Position numbers and translations under genes: made by a program. The notes below the pieces were generated by a model, which saw only the letters and a program-made list of their open reading frames with translations, was not told the origin of the DNA and made no database searches. Shown one piece after another: positions 26,030-35,614 of a stretch of 64,000 nt of DNA. Within the stretch, counting starts at the first letter, position 1. Each line of letters starts with the position of its first letter. This DNA comes from JACPNO01 sp963825405 (GTDB lineage Bacteria > Acidobacteriota > Terriglobia > Bryobacterales > Bryobacteraceae): assembly GCA_963825405.1 (NCBI GenBank), contig CAWGTB010000001.1, forward strand, positions 124,001-188,000, in the 5' to 3' direction.

Positions 26030-26309
26030 GTGTTGCTGGGACGCGTGGTCGGCGAAGTGGTGGCGACCACCAAGCACGCCAGCCACGAAGGCCGCAAAGC
26101 TGCTGCTGGTGCAGCCGCTCAATCTGGATGGCTCCAATCGCGGCGACGCCGTGGTGGCGCTCGATGCGGTGGACGCCGGCATCGGCGACCGCGTGCTGCT
26201 GGTGATGGAAGGCTTCAGCGCCATGACCAGCGTCGGGCGGCCGCAATCGCCGATCGACATGGCGGTGATCGGCTTCGTCGATCAAATCGATTTACCCGAA
26301 GGCAGCTAA
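26030..26309 (+). CDS. BMC-P pentameric vertex shell protein, third copy (one frameshift)
   Basis: Third EutN/CcmL protein, about 92 residues, from GTG 26030 (VLLGRVVGEVVATTKH), then LLLVQPLNLDGSNRGD, VVALDAVDAGIGDRVL, and PIDMAVIGFVDQIDLPEGS. One net +1 near 26098, in CGCAAAGCTG, shifts the frame; removing a base restores EGRKLLLVQPL. The three BMC-P copies differ from each other, so they are not a recent duplication. The operon seems to end here at TAA 26307-26309. Confidence 0.85.
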
Positions 26310-26316
26310 AGAAGGT

Positions 26317-26832
26317 TTATTTGGTTTGTTTGATTAGGCGGATGGCTAGGGCTACGCCTAGCAGTTGCTTGGTCACTTCGGCCCCAGAGTAGATGCCGTG
26401 CAGTTTCCAGAAATAATCCCGCCGGGGATCGGAGGCTGCCGGCGGTATCCAGTCGATAAGGCGGCCTACCAAAGTGATCTCCGGCGTCAGCCAGAATCGG
26501 CCCGCCAGCACGATGGCCAGCATCGCCAGGCAAAGCAGGCGGTCCGTCAGGCCGTTGCGCCACACCAATAACACCAGCGCCAGGCCCAGTACGATCTGCG
26601 CTTGCTCCCACGTGGCGAAGTAGAATCGGTTCAGTTCGGACGAGTGGTAGCGGAGAAACATGCGCGCGGCGTCTCTGCCTCCCAGCGTTTGAATCCTTTC
26701 GGCGGCCAAGGGCGCCGGAGCTGCCAGCAGCCGGTCCACGGCGTGGAAATTCTGGGTGGCGACCAGCGCCATGAATAGACTCACGGCGATCCAGGCGCCG
26801 AGCAGGAATGTAGCAAAGCGAAGAGCGTGCAT
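26317..26832 (-). CDS. hypothetical membrane protein, 171 aa
   Basis: Starts at ATG 26832, preceded by GGGAGAAAA. It has four hydrophobic stretches: LRFATFLLGAWIAVSLFMAL, then QIVLGLALVLLVW, a following LLCLAMLAIVLAG, and a weak C-terminal one. Polar loops include RYHSSELNRFYFATWE. It is convergent with the shell operon, only 7 bases from its end. No family is recognised. Confidence 0.6.
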   Translation of the reverse strand: MHALRFATFLLGAWIAVSLFMALVATQNFHAVDRLLAAPAPLAAERIQTLGGRDAARMFLRYHSSELNRFYFATWEQAQIVLGLALVLLVWRNGLTDRLLCLAMLAIVLAGRFWLTPEITLVGRLIDWIPPAASDPRRDYFWKLHGIYSGAEVTKQLLGVALAIRLIKQTK

Positions 26833-26913
26833 TTTTCTCCCGGATTCTACCATCCTGCGTGATCCAGCCGCCTACTACACCCGTTTGCAGGTGTTAGGCC
26901 CTACCCCAAAAGG

Positions 26914-26943
26914 TTGACCAATTCTGCTGCGAATGTCTGTTAT
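26914..26943 (+). promoter_or_regulatory. possible promoter for the CHAT/sigma operon
   Basis: TTGACC (26914-26919), 18 bases, then TGTTAT (26938-26943). Because this promoter-like pair overlaps the earliest possible start codon of the CHAT gene, it favours the later GTG start. It is only a sequence match. Confidence 0.3.
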
Positions 26944-27030
26944 CCTGCTCTGGGGATATGCACGGTAAGTAATATCTCCCCCGAACGACGGACTTCCCCG
27001 TTCCATCCTCTCCACACATGGTTTGTTCAC

Positions 27031-29458
27031 GTGCACACAAGGTATGGGCTGTGGTGTCTCTTGCTCCTCAGTCTGGCGAATCTCGGATCGGTACGTACGG
27101 GTGTCGTAAAGCTCTCTAGGATCGAAGACAGCTTCGCTGCGAATCTGCAATCCCGCCTGAGCCAGGCCCATCAACTGCTCGCCGATTCGAAGTACCCGGA
27201 AGCCACTGCAGTGTACGAAATCGCTTGCCGCGACGCCGTGGCGGGCGGTAAAGGCGAGTGGGCGGGAATGTGCTTCAACAACCTGGGCGCCTGCTACTTT
27301 GCGACGTTCCGTTATGGCGAGGCGGTGCGTGCGTTTCTGCAGGCGCGCACCATTGCCGAAGCCAACCACGACTGGGCCAGCCTGGGCGCGCTGAACACCA
27401 ATATTTCCGGGATCTATCTGGAAATGGGCGATCTCGATGCCGCGGTGCTCGCGGCGCAACAGGGAGCCGACGTTTCCGCGCGCAAAGGATTCCCTGGCGG
27501 CCGTTCCAAAGCGCTGCTGCAGTTGGGCCTGCTGCGCGCGCGGCAGGGCCGCCTGGATGACGCCACCGCGCTGGTAGCCGACAGTATCCGCCTTGCCGAT
27601 CAGCAGGGCGATCTTTCCGCCGTTGCGCGCGCCTGGGACCGTCTGGGAGACGAGTTCCTGAACGAAGGGAGATTGGCGCAGGCCGACCAGGCCCTCACCG
27701 AGGGTTTTCGTCTGCGTCAAATGCACGGGCTGCGCAATCGCGACAGTTCCTACTTGAACCTGGGCAGGCTTCGTCTGGCGCAGGGAGATACGCACTCGGC
27801 CATCGTTCTGCTGGACCAAGCCCTCCTGCGGCAGCGAAACCCGGATGGCCTGATTCCCGTTTGGAACATTTTTCAGGCCCGCGGCCGAGCGCGCCAGGTG
27901 CAGGGCCGGCTCCAGGAGGCGTTCGAGGATTTCGGAGTCGCGCTCAGCCTGGCCCGGCAATGGCGACTGGAAGTGGTCCCAGCCGATGCCAAGCGCGTGA
28001 GCTCCGAAGCCGGCCTGGGGCAAATCTATTCGTCGTACATCGATGCCGGCAACAGCCTGTACTTCGCTTCGCGGCGCAATCACGTGGCGCGCGCCACCTT
28101 CCAGGCCGCTGAGGAGAACCGGGCCGCTACCCTGCAGGCCCTGCTTACCGAACCGGGCGACTGGCGCAGAGGCTTCACTTCCGAGTATTGGGAAGAGCTG
28201 GCCCAGTTGCGCGCGAGCGAAGTGGAATTGCTTCACACCGACAGCCTGGCCGGCCGCGCGCGCATGACCAGACAGCGTGCCCGCGTGGTGGAGATGGAAG
28301 GAGTAGCCGGCGCCCATCTCCTTTTGCCGAGAGCCAATCTGCTGGCCAAGACTCAGCAAGCCCTGGCTCCCGATTCGGCGTTCCTCAGCTTCCACATGGG
28401 GGACAACGCCTCCTACCTGTGGGTGGTCACGCGAGCCTCGTTCGGCGTACGCCGGCTGCCTCCCAAGTCCTGGCTCACCCCGGTGCTCACGGCCTTCTCG
28501 ACGGCGGTTGAATCCGGCGACGGTGCTGCCTTGCCGCTGGGCGCTGAACTTTACCGGACGCTGTTTGGCGCGGTGGGCGTGGTGGTTGGTGGGAAACGGC
28601 GCTGGATTTTGGCGCTCGACGAGCGATTGTTCGTGGTCCCCTTTGCGGCGCTGATCGTTGCTGGAGGACCGGGCGAAGCGCCCGGCCAGCACGGTCTACC
28701 TCGCCGAGCGCCACGTGCTGCAGATCTCGACCGGCGCGCGCATGTTTGCAACTGCCGCCGTCGAACCGTGGCTGCGGTCCGTGGCCGGCCCCTTCCTGGG
28801 AATTGGCGATGCCGTGTACAACACTGCCGACGCCCGCTGGAAGGCGAATGGTTCCGGGCGCAGGCGGGAAACGATTTGCGAGCTGCCGAGACTGGTGGCC
28901 AGCCGCGAGGAAGTCGAATCCTGCGGTTTGGTCTGGGCGCGGCGGGGCACGCCGCTGGTTCTGCTGGAGGGATTGAATGCCTCGCGCGCGCGCTTCGACC
29001 AGTCGCTGAGCCAGGGCCCGGGCGTGATTCATTTCGCCACCCATTTTCTGGAAGGCACGCAATCCTCGCACCCCAGCATGATCGCGCTAAGCCTGGCGGC
29101 CGACCGGCAGCCGGAACTTCTCAGCCCTCTCGATCTGGCACGGATGCGGGTGAATGCCGGGTTGGTGGTGATGAGCGGCTGCAGCTCCGGCCGCGGTGAA
29201 ACGTCGCCGGGCGCGGGACTGATGGGGCTGACGCATGCGTGGATCGGGGCCGGAGCCAGAGCGGTAGCGGCCAGCCACTGGTCGACGCCCGACGATAACG
29301 GCGCTCTGTTCAAACGCTTCTACGAGCACTTTCTGGCGGCGCCGCAGGCCGGGCCGGCGATGGCGCTACGCAAGGCGCAAATGGACATGATGCAGTCCAG
29401 AAGCTGGCGGTCGCAGCCGCGCTATTGGGCAGCATTTTATTTGACGGGAAATTCGTAA
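27031..29458 (+). CDS. TPR-repeat CHAT-domain protease (one frameshift)
   Basis: About 808 residues. GTG 27031 starts a hydrophobic N-terminus (GLWCLLLLSLANLG) that is a signal or anchor. Next come at least seven TPR-like repeats (for example GMCFNNLGACYFATFRYGEA and SYLNLGRLRLAQGD), then a C-terminal CHAT domain, a caspase-like cysteine protease fold. The dyad is visible as His in VIHFATHF and Cys in VVMSGCSSGRGE. A net +1 near 28672 splits it before TVYLAERHVLQIS. The sigma factor gene follows after 5 bases, then the anti-sigma gene. This set is typical of acidobacterial CHAT loci. The target is unknown. Confidence 0.85.
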
Positions 29459-29463
29459 TTCTT

Positions 29464-30135
29464 ATGTCACCGATGGGAACCAGTCAAGCGGTTGGCGTGG
29501 CTCCGGCGCGAGTCATTCATCCGGCGGAGAATGCGCCGGAGTCCAGTGCAGCGGCTTTATCCGTGAACTGGAATGAGTTGGTCGACAGGATCAAGGCGAA
29601 CGAAGCTGCCGGTCTGGAGGAACTTTACGGGATTTTTTCCAAAGGGGTGCGTTTCTATTTCTGCCGCCAATTGGGTCCGCAGGATTTGGAAGACAAAGTT
29701 CACGACAGTTTCCTGATCGTGGTCTCGGCGGTGCGCCGCGGCGAGCTGCGGGAGCCGGAACGCCTCATGGGTTTCGTGCGTACCATCGTGCGCCGGCAGG
29801 TGGCTTCTTACATCGATCAGGTGGTGCACAGCCGCAAACAGCAGGCTGATATGGATACCGGCCGGACGGTGGCCGACCGCAAGCGCAATCCCGAACAGGT
29901 GGCCATCGATCAGCAGCAGGAGGCCATTGCCAAGAAAGTGCTGCAAGGCATCTCGGGCCGGGACCGGGAGATTCTGACGCGATTTTATCTCCTGGAAGAG
30001 ACGCAAGAGCAGATTTGCGCCGGCATGAATCTGTCGGAAACCCAATTCAGGTTGTTGAAATCACGGGCCAAAGCCCGCTTTGGCGACTTGGGGCGGCGCA
30101 AACTGGCGCGGCGCGGAAGGCTCCGTTTTATGTGA
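29464..30135 (+). CDS. RNA polymerase sigma factor, ECF type
   Basis: 223 residues from ATG 29464. Sigma region 2 spans about residues 35-105 (LVDRIKANEAAGLEELY, RFYFCRQLGPQDLEDKVHDSF, then FVRTIVRRQV). Region 4 is a helix-turn-helix near 150-200 (VLQGISGRDREILTRFYLLE, QEQICAGMNLSETQFRLLKS). It directs RNA polymerase to its own promoters. The zinc-finger anti-sigma gene downstream and the CHAT protease upstream suggest control by release or proteolysis of the anti-sigma, which is an inference from order alone. Confidence 0.87.
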   Translation: MSPMGTSQAVGVAPARVIHPAENAPESSAAALSVNWNELVDRIKANEAAGLEELYGIFSKGVRFYFCRQLGPQDLEDKVHDSFLIVVSAVRRGELREPERLMGFVRTIVRRQVASYIDQVVHSRKQQADMDTGRTVADRKRNPEQVAIDQQQEAIAKKVLQGISGRDREILTRFYLLEETQEQICAGMNLSETQFRLLKSRAKARFGDLGRRKLARRGRLRFM

Positions 30136-30219
30136 GATTTCATCCGTGGCCCGGGCACTTATCTGGTGAGGGAGAAACGTCCCATCCTAGATAAACCTGA
30201 AGGAGTGCCGCGGCCTGCG

Positions 30220-30824
30220 ATGATAGACCACGCCGACGAAGATCAACTAGAACGATATTCCCTGGGTGCGCTGGAGTGAAACGGATTTGACGCGCATCGA
30301 AGAACATCTGCTGATTTGCGAAACCTGCCGGGAACGCCTGGAAGAAGCCGATGTTTATACCGCTGCCATGCGCGGAGCGGCCCAGTCTCTGCGGATGGAC
30401 GTGCCATCGCGAGCCCGCCAGCCGGCGCGACCCTGGTTTCCGCTGTGGGGTGACGCGGTGGCCGTCGGCCTGGCGCTGCTGGTTGTCGCTTTAGCTCTGG
30501 GGCCATGGCGAGGCGCCAAACGGAGTGTCGCGGAGCCAGTCGCAGTCCTGCTGGAAACGACGCGAGACTCGCGCACGCAAATCGCGCCGGAATCCCGCCC
30601 GCTGTTGCTCACCGCGGATCTGACGCAACTGGCCAGTTATCCGGCTTATCGCCTGGAAGTGGTCGATGCTGCGGGCAGGCACGTGACCGGGTCGCCGTCC
30701 ATGCCCGGTCACCGGCAAACTCAGCCTGCTGATTCCTTCAGGCCTGGCGCGCGGCGCTTACTACGTGCGCCTGTATGCGGCGTCGGGAGAATTTCTGCGG
30801 GAATTCGGTTTGCGCGTGACGTGA
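30220..30824 (+). CDS. anti-sigma factor with zinc finger and membrane helix (two frameshifts)
   Basis: About 200 residues. ATG 30220 starts MIDHADEDQLERYSLGALE, then the zf-HC2 anti-sigma signature His-x3-Cys-x2-Cys in RIEEHLLICETCRERLEE, a membrane helix (AVAVGLALLVVALALG) and a periplasmic tail ending LYAASGEFLREFGLRVT. Breaks (net +1) lie near 30277 and near 30700. It should bind and hold the upstream ECF sigma factor at the membrane. AAGGAG lies 13 bases ahead of the start. Confidence 0.8.
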
Positions 30825-30827
30825 CGA

Positions 30828-31487
30828 CTAAAACACGCGCCGCTTGAGTTTTTCGATGGTGAATTTGGCGGTATCGGCCACGGCCATAACCGCCATCACA
30901 CCGGCCTGCACGGGATCAGTCACCACCAGATCGGCCGCATCCGGCACGCTGCCGGCCATATTCAGGCTGATCACCAGCAGGCCCGCCTGGCGGACTTCGC
31001 GCACGGCCTTCTCGATATCGCCGCCCATCAGCGAACCGGCCAGCACCAGGGCGCGGGCGCGCGGCAAGCGGGCGACGGCGCGCACGGCGTCGGCCAGCGG
31101 CTGCTCCCCAACGAGCGGAATCGTATCCACCGAGATATGCTCGCCGCGAATATTGTGACGGTCGGCTTCCGATATGGCGCCGATGGCGACTTGCCCCACT
31201 TGCGCTCCGCCGCCGACGATGATGATCCGCTTTCCGTAGATGCGCTGCAAGCTCTTGACCACTTCGACGCGCTTGACGATATCGAGCGCGGTCAGGTCGC
31301 GTTCCAAGTCGGCAAGCGCGTCGGGCAGAAGAATCTCAAAGTACACGCGCGAATCCGCCGGGCCCTGCTCCAGAATCTCGACGGAGATAATATCGCCGCG
31401 ATGCTGGGCGATGACGCCGGTGAGCTGGTGCAGGACCCCCGGTCCGGCACTCGAATGAACTAATAATCCCAGGGCTTCGTTGTTCAT
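30828..31487 (-). CDS. ACT-domain protein (DUF5612-like)
   Basis: 219 residues. The N-terminal about 75 residues are an ACT ligand-binding domain (LGLLVHSSAGPGVLHQLTGV and GDIISVEIL). The rest resembles the DUF5612 family: IIIVGGGAQVGQVAIGAISEA, a phrase-rich part around SVDTIPLVGEQPLA, and ARALVLAGSLMGGDIEKAV. These are presumed regulators responding to a small ligand. Its ATG overlaps the stop of the K+ channel gene (31484-31487), so the two are coupled. No direct function is known. Confidence 0.75.
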   Translation of the reverse strand: MNNEALGLLVHSSAGPGVLHQLTGVIAQHRGDIISVEILEQGPADSRVYFEILLPDALADLERDLTALDIVKRVEVVKSLQRIYGKRIIIVGGGAQVGQVAIGAISEADRHNIRGEHISVDTIPLVGEQPLADAVRAVARLPRARALVLAGSLMGGDIEKAVREVRQAGLLVISLNMAGSVPDAADLVVTDPVQAGVMAVMAVADTAKFTIEKLKRRVF

Positions 31488-32495
31488 CGGGTCAATTCCG
31501 CCATCACCGATTCCAGTTTGCGCAGATTGCCGGGCTCGCCCATGACGATGAGATGATCGCCGCCGCGGATTTCGGTTTCCGCCGGCGGATTGAACAGCAT
31601 GTTGCCGTCGCCTTTGCGCACGGCCAGCACGATGACGCCAAGATCGCGGCGAATCTGCATTTGGGCCAGCGTGCGGGCGACGAAATCCTGGCGGTCAGCC
31701 ACTTGCACCTGTTCAATTTCGACGTCCAGGCCCACGTTCTTGGTGGTGAGATCGAGAAACTGAAAAACGTGCGGGCGCAGCAGGGCCTGCGCAAGGCGGT
31801 AACCGGTGATGGTGTAGGGAGCAAAGACGGCATCGGCGCCGGCGCGCCGCAGTTTACTCTCGGCTTCTTCTTCGGCCGCGCGCGTGGCTACGTGCAAGTG
31901 GGGGTTGAGGGTCTTGGCGGACAGGATTACGAACAGATTGTCGGCGTCGGTCGATAGCGCGGCCACCAGACCCTGCGCCCGCGCCACGCCCACTTCGCGC
32001 AGAGTTTCGTCGCGCGTGGAATCGGCGGCCACCGCCAGCATCCCGACCCGCATGGCGGCCTCGACGCGATCGGGATCCCGGTCGACCACGACAAAGGACG
32101 CGCCGGTTCGTTTGAATTCGTTAGCGGCATTGCGCCCCACGCGCCCGAAACCGCAAATGATGTAGTGATCCTTCAGATTGTCGATCATGCGCCTGGTCCG
32201 CCGTTTGCCGAAATATTCGCCCAGCTCGAGTTCGATGATGGTTTGCGTCATCGCCCCGATGGCGAAGAACATGGTACTGACGCCGAAGAAGATGACGAAG
32301 GCATTGAAAATCCGCCCGTTGCGGCTCAGCGTGTGAATCTCGCTGTAGCCCACGGTGGTGATGGTGCTCAGCGTCATGTAGAACGCATCGAAGACCGGGT
32401 AGCCTTCGATCCACACGAACCCAACCGTTCCCAACGTGCAGGCTGAGCGCGATGGCCGTGGCAATATACGCCAGGCGCCGGGGCAGATTTTTCAT
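31484..32495 (-). CDS. two-helix K+ channel with RCK/TrkA domains (one frameshift)
   Basis: About 336 residues. The N-terminus MKNLPRRLAYIATAIALSLH continues, after a net +1 near 32440, as VGTVGFVWIEG. A pore helix and filter TLSTITTVGYSE lead into a second membrane helix, FNAFVIFFGVSTMFFAIGA. The RCK N domain has IICGFGRVGRNAANEF (NAD-type nucleotide binding), and the C-terminal TrkA-C domain follows. It is a Kch-like ligand-gated potassium channel at the inner membrane. The adjacent ACT gene may regulate or respond to it. Confidence 0.87.
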
Positions 32496-32537
32496 CGTGT
32501 GCTATCCAGGGTAGGACAGGCGTTCCCGGCTGTCTAC

Positions 32538-34976
32538 TCATTCCTGCCTGAGCGCTGCCATGGGGTCGATGCGCGCGGCACGGCGTGCTGGGATGTATGA
32601 GGCCAGCAGCGCGACAGCGATGATTGCTACGCCGCCGAAGACTAGCGGCCATGCGCTCTCGAGTTTCAGATCGGGGAGGAGATTCGCGGCGAGCGGCCTG
32701 CTCCAGAGCACCATCGCGGTTCCAAGAGCCAGTCCCGCGCAGACCATACGCAGAGCGTCTCCCAGTACCAGCCGGCTGATGTTGCCTGGCGTCGCACCCA
32801 GCGCCATCCGGACGCCAATCTCGTTGATCCGCCGCGCCACTGTGTAGGCCAGCAGCCCGTAGAGACCAATGCCGGCGAGTACTGCGCCGAGACCGCCGAA
32901 GAACCCGGATAGCGTCGCGATCAGGCGCTCGGGAACAATGGCCGCGTCGACTTGGTCTGACAGTGTCGTGACTTTCGTTACGGGCACAGTCTTCAGGACA
33001 TCGCGAACCGCGCGCCGCACTTCGCTTGTCACTGAGGCCGGGTCCACGCTGGTGCGCAGCGCGAACTGAGACTGCAAACGGCCTTCCTGAAACATGTTGA
33101 AGTACATGGTGCGCGGCGGGACTTCGCGCAGCTCGATGTACTTGGCGTCGCCAACCACGCCCACGATTTCGTAAGGCTGGTCATTGCCGTACCAACCACC
33201 GGTCTGGGCGGCCCGATCGATCGTGACATGCTTGCCGATGGGACTCACGCCGGGGAAATAGTGGCGCGCCATCGACTCATTGATGATCGCCACGCGCGCC
33301 CCGCCCGCATCCGCAAGGGTGAAGTCTCGCCCGGCCAGGAGCGGGGTGCCGAGCGTCGCGAAATATTTCGGCGCCACCCAGTTCAGGGAGGTAAAGCGGC
33401 GATCCTCGGGCCGTTCTACATAGCCTTCCGCGGTCACGAAACGGCTGGCGCCACAGCCTTGAATCGGAGTGCAGCCGGCGATCGAGGCCGAGCGCACTCC
33501 CGGAATCGCCTCCAGCCGCGCCAGCAGCTCCTCGTACGGGCGCGCCAGTTGCTCGCGTTTGTACCCGTTGCGCTCGGGATCGAGTTCCACCAGGAGCACG
33601 TGGTCGCTGCGAAAACCCAGGTCGAGATTCCGCAGCCGCGACAGGTGGCTCAGGAAGACGGCGGCGGCGGTCACCAGCAGAATCGACAGAGCCACCTGCG
33701 CCGCCACTAGACCTTTTCCGAACAATCGCCAGAACCATGTGTCGCCGGCCCTTCCGGTGTGCCGCAAGGACGACGCCGGCGCGGTTCTGAACGCGTACCA
33801 CGCAGGCGCGAGGCCGAATAGCAGGCCGGTGAGCAGGGCGATGCCGGCGGTGAACAACAGCAGGTGGAGGTCGGGTTCGACTTCGATTAAAATGCGCTCA
33901 AACTCGCGGCCGCTGGCCATGATGCGCACCAGCACGCCCGTGGCGAAATACGCCAGTAGCACACCGACTAGCGTGCCCGCTGCGGAAAGGAGCATGGATT
34001 CGGTCAGCATCTGCCGCAGCAGGCGGCCGCGGCTGGCGCCCAGCCCGACGCGGATGGCCATTTCGCGCTGCCGGCCGGCTCCGCGCGCCAGCAGCATGCT
34101 CGCCAGGTTGATGCACGCGAGCAGCAGCAGCAAGCCCACTACGGCCATCAGCAGCACTAGCGGCTTGCCGTATCCATCGCGCACCCGCGCCAGGCCGGCG
34201 CCGGCCGGTTCTACTTCCACTTTCAACTGGCGCACCAGTGAATCTTTGCTGTGGGCCGCCCGCTCTTCGATCGTGAACTGGAACAGCACCGGCATTTCGG
34301 CACGCGCTTGCTCGATGGTGACGCCTGGCTTCAACCGTCCGAGCATGGCGAAAGCGTTTTCTTTCCCACCCGGCATCCAGACGCTGGTGCGAACTCCCAC
34401 TCGCGGCCCGACGTACGCACGCGGCGCTACGCCGATGATGGTCTTAGGCACGTCGTCCACCCAGATGCGCTTCCCGAGAACCGCCGGGTCGCGATGCAAC
34501 CTGCTTGCCCAGTAGGACCAACTCACTACCGCTACCTCTCCGTCGCCGCTCGCCGGGACATCTGCCGGAACGATCAAGCGTCCTATCGCAGGCTTCAGCC
34601 CAAGCACCGGGAAGTAATTCCCCAGCACGCTTTCCTGGATCAGAGTCTCCGGTTCGGAACCCTCCGTGCGCACGTGAGACAAATTGTCGAACCCCGTGCC
34701 GGTCAGAGCCGAGAAGACGTGGTTGTGATCGCGGAAGTGCTCATAGCTCGCCCAGTTCCAGTAACCGCCGCGAGGTTCACCGGGATACTTTTGCAGGATT
34801 TCGACGAGCTGCTCGGGATGCTCGATCGCGAGCATCCGCAGCATTACCGTGTTGAACAGGCTGAAGATGGCGGTATTGGCGCCGATGCCGAGTGCGAGCG
34901 AGAGCACCGCCACGGTCGTAAAGCCGGGGCTGCGCCGCATTAACCGAAGGGCATAGCGGATGTCGTTCCAGAGCAT
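32538..34976 (-). CDS. ADOP family ABC permease (acidobacterial duplicated orphan permease)
   Basis: 812 residues. Two FtsX/MacB-type halves follow: an N-terminal helix (RSPGFTTVAVLSLALGIGAN), a MacB-PCD periplasmic domain, three FtsX helices near the middle (LLMAVVGLLLLLACINLASM), then a second periplasmic domain and FtsX helices to the end (FGGLGAVLAGIGLYGLLAY). The start NDIRYALRLMRRSPGF is the signature of ADOP proteins (TIGR03434), abundant in Acidobacteria without an adjacent ATPase. No ATPase gene is next to it here. Role unknown, possibly export or lipoprotein-type work. Confidence 0.92.
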   Translation of the reverse strand: MLWNDIRYALRLMRRSPGFTTVAVLSLALGIGANTAIFSLFNTVMLRMLAIEHPEQLVEILQKYPGEPRGGYWNWASYEHFRDHNHVFSALTGTGFDNLSHVRTEGSEPETLIQESVLGNYFPVLGLKPAIGRLIVPADVPASGDGEVAVVSWSYWASRLHRDPAVLGKRIWVDDVPKTIIGVAPRAYVGPRVGVRTSVWMPGGKENAFAMLGRLKPGVTIEQARAEMPVLFQFTIEERAAHSKDSLVRQLKVEVEPAGAGLARVRDGYGKPLVLLMAVVGLLLLLACINLASMLLARGAGRQREMAIRVGLGASRGRLLRQMLTESMLLSAAGTLVGVLLAYFATGVLVRIMASGREFERILIEVEPDLHLLLFTAGIALLTGLLFGLAPAWYAFRTAPASSLRHTGRAGDTWFWRLFGKGLVAAQVALSILLVTAAAVFLSHLSRLRNLDLGFRSDHVLLVELDPERNGYKREQLARPYEELLARLEAIPGVRSASIAGCTPIQGCGASRFVTAEGYVERPEDRRFTSLNWVAPKYFATLGTPLLAGRDFTLADAGGARVAIINESMARHYFPGVSPIGKHVTIDRAAQTGGWYGNDQPYEIVGVVGDAKYIELREVPPRTMYFNMFQEGRLQSQFALRTSVDPASVTSEVRRAVRDVLKTVPVTKVTTLSDQVDAAIVPERLIATLSGFFGGLGAVLAGIGLYGLLAYTVARRINEIGVRMALGATPGNISRLVLGDALRMVCAGLALGTAMVLWSRPLAANLLPDLKLESAWPLVFGGVAIIAVALLASYIPARRAARIDPMAALRQE

Positions 34977-35029
34977 CGATCCAAATGATATCGCGTGTCG
35001 GCAGTGCCCGCGCGGGGTATGATTCTCTG

Positions 35030-35521
35030 ATGGCCTTCGAAGTGGAGCGCTTGGCCAAGCCTTTCGCTGCGGGCCTGGTGGTGGTCGTCATTGTGATTGG
35101 CGCGGTGCTGTTTTTTAAGCGCGGCATTGAGCCAACCGGCAGCATTCTCAAAGTGCGTACGCAGGCGCTGGATGATGCAAGCTCCATCGCGGTGGTCGAT
35201 TTCCGTATCGAGAATACCTCTGAGACCGGGCTGGTGATTCGCGATGTCAGCGTTACACTCGAAACCAAAGACGGCAAGAAGTACCCGGGCGCTTCGGTCT
35301 CCGAAGTGGATGCCCAGACGCTGTTCAAGTTTTACCCGGTGCTTGGGCAGAAATTCAATGACACGCTACGTGTGCGCGACAAAATTGCTCCCCACGAGAA
35401 AATGGATCGCATGATTGCGGCGCGCTTCGAAGTGCCGGAAGCGAAATTGACCGACCGGGCGCGGCTGACGGTGCGAGTGGAAGACGTGGATGGCCCAGCG
35501 GTGGAGATCCCGGAAAAATAA
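35030..35521 (+). CDS. hypothetical membrane-anchored protein, 163 aa
   Basis: ATG 35030 starts an N-terminal helix (AAGLVVVVIVIGAVLFF) and then a periplasmic-looking part of about 125 residues with beta pattern: SSIAVVDFRIENTSETGL then VIRDVSVTLETKDGKKYPG. This resembles a LEA/fibronectin-like or DUF-type beta sandwich. It is divergent from the ADOP permease and convergent with the efflux genes, with a 22-base inverted repeat after its stop. No specific function. Confidence 0.65.
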   Translation: MAFEVERLAKPFAAGLVVVVIVIGAVLFFKRGIEPTGSILKVRTQALDDASSIAVVDFRIENTSETGLVIRDVSVTLETKDGKKYPGASVSEVDAQTLFKFYPVLGQKFNDTLRVRDKIAPHEKMDRMIAARFEVPEAKLTDRARLTVRVEDVDGPAVEIPEK

Positions 35522-35534
35522 ACGCAACCCAACA

Positions 35535-35603
35535 CATTTCTCGCAGAGACGCAGAGTACACAGAAAACCCGATTCGTTCTTCTCTGCGTCTCTGCGAGAA
35601 ATG
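35535..35603. repeat. perfect 22-base inverted repeat (hairpin)
   Basis: Left arm 35535-35556 (CATTTCTCGCAGAGACGCAG then AG) and right arm 35582-35603 are exact reverse complements over 22 bases, separated by 25 bases. It lies between two convergent genes and could act as a bidirectional terminator. The core TCTGCGTCTCTGCG is a dispersed repeat seen in many unrelated genomes (from memory). Confidence 0.85.
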
Positions 35604-35614
35604 TCTTGGTGTTA

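Noticed and set aside
25173..26309. Programmed +1 frameshifting in the BMC genes
   Set aside because: The breaks have no shared slippery motif, number four in one small gene, and have the same form in dxr and ABC genes. Sequence error or decay is simpler.
35535..35603. CRISPR-like repeat
   Set aside because: It is a single inverted pair without regular direct repeats or spacers.
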